DNA of 64,000 nt from Paenibacillus sp. FSL R10-2734 (lineage in GTDB: Bacteria; Bacillota; Bacilli; Paenibacillales; Paenibacillaceae): NCBI RefSeq assembly GCF_037963865.1, contig NZ_CP150170.1, forward strand, positions 5,642,001 through 5,706,000, written 5' to 3'. Under the pieces are notes generated by a model. It made no database searches, was not told where the DNA came from, and was given only the letters and a program-made list of their open reading frames with translations. Position numbers and translations under genes: made by a program. Positions 1-9,665 of this stretch are shown in pieces. The stretch's first letter is position 1. Each line of letters starts with the position of its first letter.

Positions 1-123
1 GTGTTCGCCCGATCAGGGGACGGCAGCACATATCGTAAAGCCTTAGTACGTCCTATGGAATATGCATTGTGGCTTTACAATAACAAAGGGGCCCCTGCTA
101 CAGCCAAGACAACTGAGGAATAA
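1..123 (+). CDS. C-terminal end of an unidentified protein (cut by window start)
   Basis: The frame is open from base 1 to a TAA at 121-123, giving about 40 residues with the motif YRKALVRPMEYALWLYNNKG and a polar tail. A rho-independent terminator follows 21 bases later, which supports a real gene end. I do not recognise the family from this fragment; the upstream part is outside the window. Confidence 0.55.
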   Translation: MFARSGDGSTYRKALVRPMEYALWLYNNKGAPATAKTTEE

Positions 124-144
124 ACAAACAATATAGAAGCCATC

Positions 145-193
145 AAAAAGACGTCCCCCGCTCGTATCTATACGGAGCAGAGGGCGTCTTTTT
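145..193 (+). terminator. Rho-independent terminator after the truncated first gene
   Basis: AAAAAGACG-CCC pairs with GGG-CGTCTTTTT around an imperfect stem and loop, and the 3' arm ends in a T run. The A run on the other side makes it potentially bidirectional, but no reverse gene ends here. Confidence 0.75.
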
Positions 194-337
194 GATTGAT
201 AAAGGTTCCATTTATTCATATGCTTTTTTATTAATTGTTGCTGAATATTTCTTATTGTTTATATGTAATGTTTATTTTTTTCATATACAATAATTATATG
301 TATAAAATACCTTCAAATCGGACTTGCAAAGGAGTTA

Positions 338-1420
338 ATGATTACAATGAATAGACCTATACGTTTTGGGATCATCGGAAGCGGCTGGCGGGCAGAAATG
401 TATCTTAAGCTAGCCCACCTGCTTCCGCAGCAATTTCAGGTAAGCGGAGTATTTATCCGTAACCGTACCAAATACCAGCAGCTGATCGAGAAATGGAACC
501 TTACCGTATACAGCTCGATGGAACAGCTTGCGGCTGAGAGTGATTTTGTGGTTCTGGCGGTGTCCAAGACCGCTGCCTCCTCTCTGTTGCTGGAGCTTTC
601 AGCTCTGCAAATACCTGTGCTGGCTGAAACGCCTACCGCCTCAACCCCAGCTGAATATGAACTACTTCGCTCCAGTGCCATTGATTTTTCGCTGATTCAG
701 GTTGCCGAGCAATATCCGCTGCTGCCTCACCATCAGGCAAGAACCGCCTATATACAATCCGGGCAGTTGGGTCAGGTAGGCCATGTTCAAGTCTCTGTAG
801 CGCATGGTTATCATGGCATCAGCCTGATCCGTAAATGGCTCTCGATCACTGGCACAGCATGCGAAATCACTGCCCGCCGGCTGGAGGTTCCCATCATGGA
901 CTACGCCTACAGGGGCAGGGAAGCCGAAGATGCCCTGAAGACAGAGCAGCAGGATATCGCGATTATGGTGTTTCCGTCCGGCAAAAGCGCCGTGCTCGAC
1001 TTCACCCGCTCCCAATATTTCTCGCCACTCCGTACCAATAGAATACTTATCCGCGGTTCACATGGGGAAATTCGCGATAATGAGATTATCCGCCGCCTGG
1101 GAACCGAAGAGACTGAGCATATGACCATTAGACGGATTCAAAGCGGACAGGAAGGCAGTCTGGAAAATCTCTCCTTGCATGAATTACGTGCAGGACAGCT
1201 TAGTCTATTTCAGAACCCTTTTCATCCCGCTCCCCTGTCTGATGAAGAGATAGGGATAGGACAAGCCTTATTGAATATGTCCAGCTTCCTGCGCACAGGA
1301 ACTTCTGTATACTCTTTAGCGGATGCTTTAACGGACGTTAGGCTGTCTTTCGCTGTCGATGAAGCTATTTCCTCGGAAGGTACAGTTACTTTGAAGGATG
1401 AGTTTATTCACGCAAAATAA
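338..1420 (+). CDS. Gfo/Idh/MocA family oxidoreductase
   Basis: Predicted NAD(P)-dependent sugar or cyclitol dehydrogenase of 360 residues. The N-terminal Rossmann fold shows the GIIGSGWRAEM nucleotide-binding loop near residues 11-21. The strand that normally carries the EKP catalytic motif reads LAETPTAS, so the family Lys is not in its usual place and the catalytic role is uncertain. The C-terminal half has the alpha/beta sheet pattern of the family. Ribosome site AAAGGAG (328-334) is 3 nt from the ATG at 338 and 12 nt from the next ATG at 347, so either may be the start. The gene stands alone, convergent with the glycosidase operon, and may act in the same sugar pathway, although nothing links them directly. 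Confidence 0.85.
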   Translation: MITMNRPIRFGIIGSGWRAEMYLKLAHLLPQQFQVSGVFIRNRTKYQQLIEKWNLTVYSSMEQLAAESDFVVLAVSKTAASSLLLELSALQIPVLAETPTASTPAEYELLRSSAIDFSLIQVAEQYPLLPHHQARTAYIQSGQLGQVGHVQVSVAHGYHGISLIRKWLSITGTACEITARRLEVPIMDYAYRGREAEDALKTEQQDIAIMVFPSGKSAVLDFTRSQYFSPLRTNRILIRGSHGEIRDNEIIRRLGTEETEHMTIRRIQSGQEGSLENLSLHELRAGQLSLFQNPFHPAPLSDEEIGIGQALLNMSSFLRTGTSVYSLADALTDVRLSFAVDEAISSEGTVTLKDEFIHAK

Positions 1421-1504
1421 ACTAAACCGACTTCGACGTTCATATCCGTACCTTTTCTATTCTGCTATCTGAAAATTTAGTATTTCATGCGATAAAACTT
1501 TCAT

Positions 1505-1682
1505 GCGGACACCAGAGACGTTATTTGCGATAATTTAGTTGTTTTTCGCTATTAGCGGACTCCAATGCAGTTATATCACTAAAATGGTATGTTTTCCTAC
1601 CTATTTATGACCAATAACGTCTCTCGAGTCCGGAACTCGCTCAAAATGAACTGAAATACGCAAATAAGTGCATCTGGGTCCG
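1505..1682. repeat. Composite intergenic repeat, family 1, copy A (two forward, two inverted units)
   Basis: Four degenerate units with a core like CGGACTCCAGAGACGTTATT occupy the gap between convergent genes. Forward units are at 1506-1526 and 1556-1574, and reverse-complement units at 1613-1632 and 1662-1682. A second copy with the same order lies at 24022-24198. The nested inverted arrangement could fold into a long cruciform or RNA stem. No ORF or target-site duplication was seen. The rest of 1421-1822 shows nothing else I can name. Confidence 0.7.
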
Positions 1683-1822
1683 TATGCAGGCACACATGTT
1701 CATTTACACCTTTCTTCACACCTCGAAAACAAACAGATATCCCACCTTTTTTTCAGAGATAAATCCCATGATTCTATTCATTCAAAGCAATTATCGGCTA
1801 TAATCAGTGGATTTCCCCCTTC

Positions 1823-1868
1823 AAAAAAAAGCCGCCCCATAAGTGGCATTCGCCACTTTTGAGACAGC
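1823..1868 (-). terminator. Terminator of the DUF5107/GH2 operon
   Basis: Read on the minus strand, GCTGTCTC pairs (with G-U wobbles) with GGGGCGGC around an inner perfect stem AAGTGGC/GCCACTT, followed by eight T residues. It lies 40 bp past the stop of the GH2 gene, the last gene of the operon. Confidence 0.85.
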
Positions 1869-1908
1869 TCCTGATCTTTTCAGATTCACGAAAGAAATGA
1901 ATCTATAA

Positions 1909-3882
1909 CTATTCCTGCCTTATTAGGGTCAATTCCTGCTCCATTACACTGAACCCGGTAGGACGATGTATGGACAGCACGGGATTGCCGACAGGGTCAG
2001 GCGGTAATTCAACATATAACGTCTGAATATCGCCTGGGGATAAATCCGGAATCTCCTGCTTAATTACACATCCGTCCGTATGTGAAACAGAAAGCGTATA
2101 TCCTTTAACAGTATAGCTTGGAATATCGTCTCGGCATTTCAGCGTAACCTCAAGCCCACCGTCCTTCCATACCGGTTCCTCTGACAGCAGAAGCGGAGAT
2201 GAAACTTCGCGAAGTGCTGCATAGGATGGCTTCGCCTGATTGTAAATGTCCAGGGAGCCATGCACTCTTTGCCGAAGTCTGCCGGTCCCTTCTTCTCCCA
2301 TTTGCGTACGGTAATCGTTCAGGCTGAAATAGATTAACGCCGCAAATTGCGGATAACGCCGGTAAATCTCTGTTTTATCTCTTAGTATACTTATTCTTCT
2401 GGCATCCCCGCCTTCATATGCGGGTTCGCATAGACCATACTCAGCTATAACGATTGGCTTATCCGGATAATCAGCAATGATCTGCCGAATGATCTCTTCT
2501 TCATCGAGATCGCCGTGCCAGGTTCCAACATAATCATTCCACATCAACAGATCTCCGGCACCTGTGGCATCAATCGCAGGATTAATTTGTAGCGTATTGC
2601 TCACATAATTAACGAGTCGCGAAGGATCGAGCTGCAGAATCTCCTGCTTAAGCTGCTGCATGTACTGAAGTGTTACCTTGGATTGACCGTCCATTTCATT
2701 CCCCATCCCCCAGGCAAAGATGCACGGATGGTGGGAATGATTCAGAATCATCTCCTTCGCTTGAGCCATGGCCTGCTCGAAGGTGATCTTACCCGGCTCA
2801 GCCGGCTGCCCCCAATGCGGAATCTCCTCCTGTACCAAGAGACCGTTACGGTCACACCAGTCCAGCAGCTCATTTCCCTGCTGCCAGTGGAAGCGGGTAA
2901 TGACGCAGTTTGCCTCTTTCAGCTTCACCAGCATAACCGTAAGATCCTCTAGTCGTTCTGCCATTCCAACCTCAGGATGAGAGCCCGGCATCCACTCCAC
3001 ACCCATCAGCCGGACGGGTTCGCGGTTCAGCCATAGCTCATGCCCTTTAACCACAATCTCACGGAAGCCAAAAGAGCGAACTACCCGGTCTTGTACCTGA
3101 TTCCCCGTACGCAGCACAATCTCAAGCTGGTATAAATGCGGATGGTCAAAATGCCATAAATCAATTTCCGGCAGCAAGATGTCAGCAATTGACCATGAGA
3201 GTACTCCAGCCTGCACCATTTCGGTCCCTTGCCATATCTTCGCTCCATTCCGGTAAATGGCGATATCCGCGCTGACGGCATCCCCCGGTTCACAAAGTTT
3301 GATGTGGGCGGCTATTTTTCCACCTGTTTGTCCGCCATCGTCAGCGAAGCAAACCTTAGGTTCCACCAGGATGTGCTCAACGGACACTAAGCCCGTTACG
3401 ATCAGCGTTACCGGCCGGATCATGCCTCCGTCATCCGCCCAGTCAAAGCTGTTGCTCATTGGCAATGCCTCATCACTGTTGCTATTGTCCACTCTAATCA
3501 CAAGCCGGTTCTCGGCAGCGATAAGAATATTCGGGGTAAGCTCCACTTCAAACGGCGTATATCCAGAATTGTAATGGCTGGCGGCTTTGACACCGTTCAC
3601 CCAAATATCCGTATCGCGGTAGACCCCTTCAAAGGCGAGACGTATCCGTCTGTTCGCCCACTCATCAGGAATATTTAGAGTTTGTTCATACCAGCCTGCC
3701 CCGCGGTATTCCTCAAGACCTTCCTGCACATTCCATGTATGAGGAACGGAAACCAAAGCCGGAGATGGCAAACCGTCAACTTGCCACCCCTCCCGTTCAC
3801 CTTGGTTCAGAGGATCAGGCTGGAAATTCCAGCCCGCCTCTAGTCTCACAGTGTAACGTCCTTCTTTGATCAAGATATTCAC
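1909..3882 (-). CDS. Glycoside hydrolase family 2 protein (beta-galactosidase/glucuronidase type)
   Basis: A 657-residue cytoplasmic retaining beta-glycosidase; no signal peptide is visible. An N-terminal jelly-roll sugar-binding domain (about 10-170) with VPHTWN and WVNGVK motifs is followed by an Ig-like domain (about 180-280) and a TIM barrel. The acid/base is probably Glu396 in GMGNEMDGQ and the nucleophile Glu481 in IVIAEYGLCEP, the two landmarks of GH2. The start codon is GTG. It sits 32 bp behind the DUF5107-TPR gene and in front of the only terminator, so the two are co-transcribed. The divergent AraC regulator beyond them probably senses the sugar. The substrate cannot be told from sequence alone; galactosides, glucuronides and mannosides are all found in this fold. 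Confidence 0.93.
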   Translation of the reverse strand: MNILIKEGRYTVRLEAGWNFQPDPLNQGEREGWQVDGLPSPALVSVPHTWNVQEGLEEYRGAGWYEQTLNIPDEWANRRIRLAFEGVYRDTDIWVNGVKAASHYNSGYTPFEVELTPNILIAAENRLVIRVDNSNSDEALPMSNSFDWADDGGMIRPVTLIVTGLVSVEHILVEPKVCFADDGGQTGGKIAAHIKLCEPGDAVSADIAIYRNGAKIWQGTEMVQAGVLSWSIADILLPEIDLWHFDHPHLYQLEIVLRTGNQVQDRVVRSFGFREIVVKGHELWLNREPVRLMGVEWMPGSHPEVGMAERLEDLTVMLVKLKEANCVITRFHWQQGNELLDWCDRNGLLVQEEIPHWGQPAEPGKITFEQAMAQAKEMILNHSHHPCIFAWGMGNEMDGQSKVTLQYMQQLKQEILQLDPSRLVNYVSNTLQINPAIDATGAGDLLMWNDYVGTWHGDLDEEEIIRQIIADYPDKPIVIAEYGLCEPAYEGGDARRISILRDKTEIYRRYPQFAALIYFSLNDYRTQMGEEGTGRLRQRVHGSLDIYNQAKPSYAALREVSSPLLLSEEPVWKDGGLEVTLKCRDDIPSYTVKGYTLSVSHTDGCVIKQEIPDLSPGDIQTLYVELPPDPVGNPVLSIHRPTGFSVMEQELTLIRQE

Positions 3883-3914
3883 AACCTTCCGCCTGAGTTT
3901 GTATCCCTAACCAA

Positions 3915-6900
3915 TCAGTTCGCTTCTGCACTGCATAACCGGTGGTGAATCATTGCCCCCTGATGATTCGGCTCCATTTCCAGAGCGATTTCCAGCTCTC
4001 TCGCAGCTTCATCGACACGGCCAAGTCCAAGTAGCCCCAGTCCCCGCATATACCGGCAGTGAATCACATTACGACGATCCAGATCATCCTCAAACACCAA
4101 GAAGTCCGGAAGGGATACCGCAAAATAGTCAATTTTGATCTCATCAAAAATATGCTTTTCCGCATAATCGATCAATTTATTGAATCGGCGTTTGGCTTCC
4201 TTTTCGTTATGGAGCTTCATCCAAGCGAGACCTTGATAGAAGATCATTTCCGGCGGCTGATCGTTGTAGTACATCGCGCTTGTCGGCTCCTCCAGACCCT
4301 GTGAAGCAGCGGTGTAACTCTCCAAGGCCTCCTTCCCCATCTTAAGGCCTTCATATGCCATACCCAGATAATAGTAAATATTGTTCTCCTGGGCACCATC
4401 TAGCTTACCTTCACCCAGATTGAGTGGATATACCAGCGCTTGCTTTAAGTGGGTAACAGCTTCCTCGTAACGTCCTGCATGCAGATGTTGTTTGCCAAGC
4501 TCGGTATGGGCGAATTTATACTGGCCGGTTACTTTACCTTCTCCGCCTTCCCAAGGGTGGAAATTCCGTGAGCTTAATGCTGCTATAGCTTCATCATACC
4601 GCTCAAGATTGTTAAGTAGCGTAACATATTCAACAAAAAGATCATCCCGCTGTTCCACCTGACTACGCTTAGACTCCAGAATGTCGAGGCGCTCAAGTGA
4701 GGTCCAGGCCAGCTTCTTGCGGAGCTGATCCAGTTCAAACAGAACCCGCACATCTTCCGGAGAGCAGGCATAGGCTTGCTCCAACGCCTCCATTGCCGCC
4801 TGAGGATTCCCTTGCTTATTGTAATAAGCAAGTCCGAGGTTCCGGTGAACCGTCGCAAAATCTCCTCTAAGTTCACGTGAACGCTCCCAGCTTGTGATCG
4901 CCTCCGTCTGACGTTTTTTATCATAATAGAAGTTGCCTAGATAATAGTAAGCCTTGTCATCTTCCGGGCTGGCCTTGACTGTACTCTCCAGCAGGGCAAG
5001 CTCGAACAAGGTATTCGGGAAGCAATACGTCGGATCAGCAGACTTTCCGGCAAGACGCTGCTCTTCAGCTTTCTTAGGCTGACCCGTAAGTGCATACAGC
5101 TCGCCAAGAGCGTAATGTAGCATCGGATACACGGATTCCCCACCCTGAACAGCTCTTTCAGCTACCGTAATCGCCTCTTCCAGAAGACCGCTGTTCATAT
5201 AATCAGAGATCAGGTTGAGATAGTTGTGCGCGTCACCCCGCATCAGCTGATTTAATCCCGCTAAAACTTCTTTTGCAGCAGGATGTTCCAGCGCCCCGAG
5301 TGCCAGTACCTGCTCATTATATGCGCCAAAGTCAGCAACATCGAGTCCGGTTGTTTCAAGGGCAAATGCCTGTGCCTGATCAAAAAGACCAAGCTTGCGC
5401 AGCATAGCAGCCTTCAGATTACGGGCTTTGTAGTTGCGTGAATTGCGGATCAGTGAGCGTTCCACCAGATCAAGCGCTTCGGTATACTCACCCTTCTGAC
5501 TGGCAATTTGCGCAAGGGAGAAGTATCCCGCATCCTGCCATGCTGCAGACCATACCGCTTTGTGAAAAGCAGTGTATGCCTCCTCTAGGCGATTCTGACC
5601 ACGCAGTGCGACACCCAGCTGGTAATACGCTTCACTGTCATACGGGTTGGGATTTCTCCACGTCAAACGTTCAATGGCTGCACGGAAATACTGCTCACTC
5701 TCACAGTACAAGCCCCGGCGGAGCAGCAACGTTCCATAAGCCACATTCAGCCGGATATCCCCTTTGTCTCTTTTTAAGCCTTCCAGATAATAATCCTCTG
5801 GCTCAAAAGTGGCATGCCGATATTGCTCCAGATGCAGACCTGCCAGATACAGCTCTTCGGTCGAGCGCAGTTCATGCGGCTCTGCGAGCGGCCTCGCGGC
5901 ATCAGGGACCTGCTCAATATCCGGACGTTTCGGTTGATACGCGATTAACACCCTGCCATCCGCAGCTCTGACGGTCAGCTTCAAATCATGCTCCTGCTCA
6001 CCTGAATCCAGCGATATGATCTCTTTAAAAGCGTCATTCGGAGACAATTGCACCGTTTGCTCCATATATTTCCGGCTTGCTCCCTTCAGCTCCACCTTTG
6101 CCTGCTCCATTAGTGAGGTTGTATACACTTGGATAACGGCTTGACCGGCTTCGGCATCTACCTCCAAGTTAACGGCTGCTTCGATTGAAGCATTCTTCAC
6201 TACACCGATGTTTTTGTAGGGCATGAAATATTGAGTGAAGGTTTTCTCCTCATACGGCTGCAACCAGGTAAAGTCAGGTTGGTTGTCTGTGTATACGCCC
6301 GTCATGAGCTCAATGTATGGACCGTCTTCGTCCGTCAATTGACGATCCCAAGCTTGTCCGAACTCCCCGTTCCCCCAGGTCCATTGCTTTTTGCCTGGTG
6401 AAATATGGTGATTGGCCACATGCAGCAGTCCTGCCTGAACACCATGGTCATATCCGCCGACAAAATTATAATCCGATTTATAGGCCATATACGAGGTTGG
6501 AACCGGAATGTTCTTGTAGCGAGAAATATCTACACCTTCAGAATAATCCTGTTTGTAATAAGTTCCGGTAGCGATTGGAAAACGGGATACATCGCGCTTG
6601 CCATGGTCAAATACAGCCGTTACGTCAGGAGGAAAGACCGATTGTGTATCGTCATTTACCGCTACAGCCGGATTAGCCCACCAGAGGAAAGTTTGCGGCT
6701 CCGCTGTCCGGTTGTACAATTGAGCATTAATTTCCAGATAAGCCTTGCCGGGATACAGCTTGAAGCCAGCGGTAACCTTGGTGCCGTACATCCGATCAAT
6801 TTCGCTGACCCAAACGGTAGCGCTTCCATCTTCGGTTTGTTCGTATCGGTATTCTACCGGACCAAAAGTGTTGGGCCGGTGATGCTGCGGCCAGTTAAAT

Positions 6901-7295
6901 TCAATACCACCGGAAATCCACGGTCCTGCCAGACCCACTAGTGCCGGTTTGATCACCCGGTTATAGTAGACGAAATCGTAGTTATTGGTTTTGTCTAACG
7001 CCCGGTAGATTCTTCCGCCAATCTCCGGCATAATTTCAATCCGGACATATTCATTTTCCAGAATCACCAGCTTGTAATTCTTATCGACCTTCACATCCGA
7101 GATGGACTCAATTACTGGATGAGGATACACGCGACCAGTGCTTCCTTGATATACCCTTTTCTCCAGAAACATAGGATTGGGGTCAGCCGCTCCAGCCTCA
7201 TACGTAGGGATCAGCACACTCGTTTCCCATACATGAACATTGCCGGATGCCGCCACACTAACCTCTGGCTTTTGATTTATTGTTTTTGAATTCAT
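3915..7295 (-). CDS. DUF5107 domain protein with a long tetratricopeptide region
   Basis: A 1126-residue soluble protein. The first roughly 460 residues form a beta-rich, aldose-epimerase-like fold matching DUF5107 (motifs EIGGRIYRALDKTNNYDFVYYN and GGIEFNWPQHH, Trp- and His-rich). From about residue 480 to the end, TPR helices recur, for example AYYQLGVALRGQNRLEEAY, AYYYLGNFYYDKKR and TVHRNLGLAYYNK. The family commonly accompanies glycosidases in Paenibacillus-type genomes and is thought to bind or act on carbohydrates, but its reaction is not known to me. Ribosome site AGGGAGG lies 11 nt before the ATG. It is the first gene of the operon with the GH2 enzyme and is divergent from the AraC regulator. 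Confidence 0.88.
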   Translation of the reverse strand: MNSKTINQKPEVSVAASGNVHVWETSVLIPTYEAGAADPNPMFLEKRVYQGSTGRVYPHPVIESISDVKVDKNYKLVILENEYVRIEIMPEIGGRIYRALDKTNNYDFVYYNRVIKPALVGLAGPWISGGIEFNWPQHHRPNTFGPVEYRYEQTEDGSATVWVSEIDRMYGTKVTAGFKLYPGKAYLEINAQLYNRTAEPQTFLWWANPAVAVNDDTQSVFPPDVTAVFDHGKRDVSRFPIATGTYYKQDYSEGVDISRYKNIPVPTSYMAYKSDYNFVGGYDHGVQAGLLHVANHHISPGKKQWTWGNGEFGQAWDRQLTDEDGPYIELMTGVYTDNQPDFTWLQPYEEKTFTQYFMPYKNIGVVKNASIEAAVNLEVDAEAGQAVIQVYTTSLMEQAKVELKGASRKYMEQTVQLSPNDAFKEIISLDSGEQEHDLKLTVRAADGRVLIAYQPKRPDIEQVPDAARPLAEPHELRSTEELYLAGLHLEQYRHATFEPEDYYLEGLKRDKGDIRLNVAYGTLLLRRGLYCESEQYFRAAIERLTWRNPNPYDSEAYYQLGVALRGQNRLEEAYTAFHKAVWSAAWQDAGYFSLAQIASQKGEYTEALDLVERSLIRNSRNYKARNLKAAMLRKLGLFDQAQAFALETTGLDVADFGAYNEQVLALGALEHPAAKEVLAGLNQLMRGDAHNYLNLISDYMNSGLLEEAITVAERAVQGGESVYPMLHYALGELYALTGQPKKAEEQRLAGKSADPTYCFPNTLFELALLESTVKASPEDDKAYYYLGNFYYDKKRQTEAITSWERSRELRGDFATVHRNLGLAYYNKQGNPQAAMEALEQAYACSPEDVRVLFELDQLRKKLAWTSLERLDILESKRSQVEQRDDLFVEYVTLLNNLERYDEAIAALSSRNFHPWEGGEGKVTGQYKFAHTELGKQHLHAGRYEEAVTHLKQALVYPLNLGEGKLDGAQENNIYYYLGMAYEGLKMGKEALESYTAASQGLEEPTSAMYYNDQPPEMIFYQGLAWMKLHNEKEAKRRFNKLIDYAEKHIFDEIKIDYFAVSLPDFLVFEDDLDRRNVIHCRYMRGLGLLGLGRVDEAARELEIALEMEPNHQGAMIHHRLCSAEAN

Positions 7296-7479
7296 GTTCT
7301 CATTAGCCTCCCTTGCCTTAATAGTTATACTTTAGCTTCTGGCGGAGGAGGTTCCAATTGACGAAATGCGGGAAGTGATGGATTATATTCTTATTCTGTA
7401 TATTCCCCTCCGTTCCTTTTCGATTTTTGTTAAATTCTTATGTTCAGCCTATATAGAAACTATATGAGGAGGTACTGAA

Positions 7480-8376
7480 ATGACAGGTGGAAATATTAAA
7501 AAACCTGAAGGATTCATGAAGGAAAAGCTATACGTACTCCCTGATTACTGGATGAAGGAGCTGGAACAGGAAGGACTAACTTCTTCTTTGTATATAACGG
7601 ACATCGGATATTTCCCGAAGGCCGAGTACCATTTCAGGGAGCGTCCTGAAGGCAGCCCTGCGCATATTTTTATTTTTTGCGAAGCGGGAGAGGGTTGGGT
7701 TGAACTTAATCAAGGGGAACGGATGATACTACGTGAAGGGGATATGATTGTTATCCCACCTGACACACATCATAGGTATGGTGCAATGCCGGAGAATCCA
7801 TGGAGCATTTACTGGTTTCACTTTAAAGGAGAACATGCAACACGACTCGTGCATTTGTTCGGCTTGTCCGCTACTCCACTCACTCTTTCTCCCAGCGGTA
7901 TCGCTAGGTTTATAGAATGGTTCCACCCTGCCTACGAATTGCTTGCCGAGCGGACGTACGCTCTGACCACCCATGTTCATGTAGCCCAGACCGCAAGACA
8001 GCTGCTGTCCGGAATTGGAATCAACAGCAATAAATCCGCGCAGGAAAAGAAAAGAGAAAATTATCTGGAGCAAGCCATACAATATATGAACCAGCATATG
8101 GGCGGTTCCATACGGCTTACAGAGCTTTCCAGACATGTTGGGCTGTCGCAGCAGCATCTGATTCACTTGTTCAATCTCGAGACGGGAGTTCCTCCGATTG
8201 AGTATTTCCTGCGGCTAAAGATCCAGCGTGCAGGTCAGCTCCTGGACCTAACCGAGCTTAGCATCAAGGAAATCAGCTCTGCCGTAGGCATTAGCGATCC
8301 TTATTATTTCTCAAGGCTGTTTAAGAAAATGTCTGGCTTCTCTCCCTCCCATTACCGTAATATTCCAAAGGGATGA
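7480..8376 (+). CDS. AraC family transcriptional regulator
   Basis: A 298-residue one-component regulator. Residues about 30-120 form a cupin-like ligand pocket (GEGWVELNQGERMILREGDM then IPPDTHHRY). Two helix-turn-helix motifs fill the last 100 residues, ending in the family signature (ISDPYYFSRLFKKMSGFSPSHYR). Ribosome site AGGAGG is 7 nt before the ATG. It is divergent from the DUF5107/GH2 operon across a 184-bp gap, so it most likely controls that operon in response to a sugar. The inducer is unknown. Confidence 0.93.
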   Translation: MTGGNIKKPEGFMKEKLYVLPDYWMKELEQEGLTSSLYITDIGYFPKAEYHFRERPEGSPAHIFIFCEAGEGWVELNQGERMILREGDMIVIPPDTHHRYGAMPENPWSIYWFHFKGEHATRLVHLFGLSATPLTLSPSGIARFIEWFHPAYELLAERTYALTTHVHVAQTARQLLSGIGINSNKSAQEKKRENYLEQAIQYMNQHMGGSIRLTELSRHVGLSQQHLIHLFNLETGVPPIEYFLRLKIQRAGQLLDLTELSIKEISSAVGISDPYYFSRLFKKMSGFSPSHYRNIPKG

Positions 8377-8437
8377 TCGCCCTCGCCAAGCGAAATATCC
8401 AGCTCCCAGCGATATCTCTTTGTATTGAAGATTTTGA

Positions 8438-8713
8438 TTAAATGATCCAAGGCGCTAGAAAGAAAAAGAGAATAGTGGTACCCACACAGATAAGAAGCAA
8501 AAGTTCTAAATTCTTTTCAAATAGATGTTTTATAAACCAAAGATAGCTCACGATACATAACAAAAAAACAATAATATAAAAAAATAAAGAATCATAATGA
8601 GTAACAGTAAATATGTCTCCACCACCAATAGAAAAGACTATACCTATAACTAAAAACCACATTCCCACTCCAAGTGCAGCGCTTAAGGCAATAAAAAAGA
8701 AACTCATTATCAT
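8438..8713 (-). CDS. Small membrane protein, unknown function
   Basis: A 91-residue protein with three predicted membrane spans (about 4-30, 42-62 and 70-90), separated by a short acidic/histidine loop and a basic loop (IKHLFEKN). A good ribosome site (AAGGAGT) lies 7 nt before the ATG, which supports expression. Base composition is more AT-rich than in the flanking enzyme genes. No family was recognised. It is convergent with the AraC gene. Confidence 0.55.
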   Translation of the reverse strand: MIMSFFFIALSAALGVGMWFLVIGIVFSIGGGDIFTVTHYDSLFFYIIVFLLCIVSYLWFIKHLFEKNLELLLLICVGTTILFFFLAPWII

Positions 8714-8869
8714 TTTTTATACTCCTTCGACTTGCTTACTGGTTCCATACACATAGAAAGGAATAAATTGTAAATAACCCCTTCCAATAATTTATCGGAT
8801 CATCTCCTTTGTTTATGTATATCTTTATTAGCTTTAAAAGCCTGCACTTACATTTGAAATCTTGACAAT

Positions 8870-8910
8870 AAAAAAGACAAACCTCATCTTAAATGAGGTT
8901 TGCCTTTTAT
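8870..8910 (-). terminator. Terminator after HAD phosphatase gene (bidirectional)
   Basis: A 12-bp nearly perfect stem GGCAAACCTCAT/ATGAGGTTTGTC with T runs on both sides. It lies 30 bp past the stop of the HAD gene on the minus strand. Confidence 0.85.
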
Positions 8911-8939
8911 TCGTATACTAAATGTAAAACGCGATATTC

Positions 8940-9665
8940 CTATTCGCTAACGGATGCATTGTCGTACAAGTCTATCAACTCATCGAAGGAGGTAATAATC
9001 ACATCGGAGCCCTTCAGCTCATCTTGACGACCAAAGCCTGCATACGCACAGCCGATGACAGTTTGTCCATTTCCTTTGCCTGCCTCAACATCAGACGAGC
9101 GATCGCCCACCATCCAGGCACTTTTGATTCCATGATTGTCGAGCAAAATGCGTAGCAATTCTGTCTTCGTCGCAGTCCCTTGACCACCCGCACTATACAA
9201 TCCTTCGAATAGATCTTTAAGCTCATGCACCACAACTATACTGTGAATGTACTCCTCCAGCCCATTACTAGCCACAAACAGCCGCACTCCTCGCTCTTTT
9301 AGCGCAGTCAGTGTTTCGACCACCTGAGGGTACAGTAAAGTACCTCCTGCTTCAAGTCCTTCGACCTCTAACTGCAATAGCAGTTCATCTGCACGGCGGT
9401 GCACAGCCTCATCTGATTCGGGCATAACCTTCTTCCAAATGTCTGCCAGTAGCATCCCTAAGCTGCTTAGAATACGTTCTTCCGGTGGTGTCGGTCCAGT
9501 ATATAGTCCCTCTTCACGCAAAATATCGAACATTTTATGATATGCAGGCAATAAAAGACTTTCAGTCTGGAATAGTGTTCCATCCATATCAAAAACAATC
9601 GCTTCCGGCTTGTTCAACTTCGAGTGAACCGTGTTCAGTTCTGTTCCTTGTACTTCATTACTCAT
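8940..9665 (-). CDS. HAD family hydrolase (phosphoglycolate-phosphatase-like)
   Basis: A 241-residue soluble phosphatase. Motif I FDMDGTLFQTE supplies the nucleophile Asp and acid Asp; motif II is in LFVASNG; motif III/IV is MVGDRSSDVEAG. The helical cap between motifs I and II is of the Gph/PhnX class. An upstream in-frame GTG/ATG would add 14 residues, but GGGGAGG sits about 8 nt before the ATG at 9665, so that start is chosen. It stands alone with its own terminator. The substrate is unknown; small sugar phosphates or phosphoglycolate are likely from the family. Confidence 0.9.
   Translation of the reverse strand: MSNEVQGTELNTVHSKLNKPEAIVFDMDGTLFQTESLLLPAYHKMFDILREEGLYTGPTPPEERILSSLGMLLADIWKKVMPESDEAVHRRADELLLQLEVEGLEAGGTLLYPQVVETLTALKERGVRLFVASNGLEEYIHSIVVVHELKDLFEGLYSAGGQGTATKTELLRILLDNHGIKSAWMVGDRSSDVEAGKGNGQTVIGCAYAGFGRQDELKGSDVIITSFDELIDLYDNASVSE

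Noticed and set aside
5438..6941. Plus-strand ORFs of up to 178 codons inside the DUF5107-TPR gene
   Set aside because: They overlap a clearly coding minus-strand gene, have no ribosome site and no recognisable domain.
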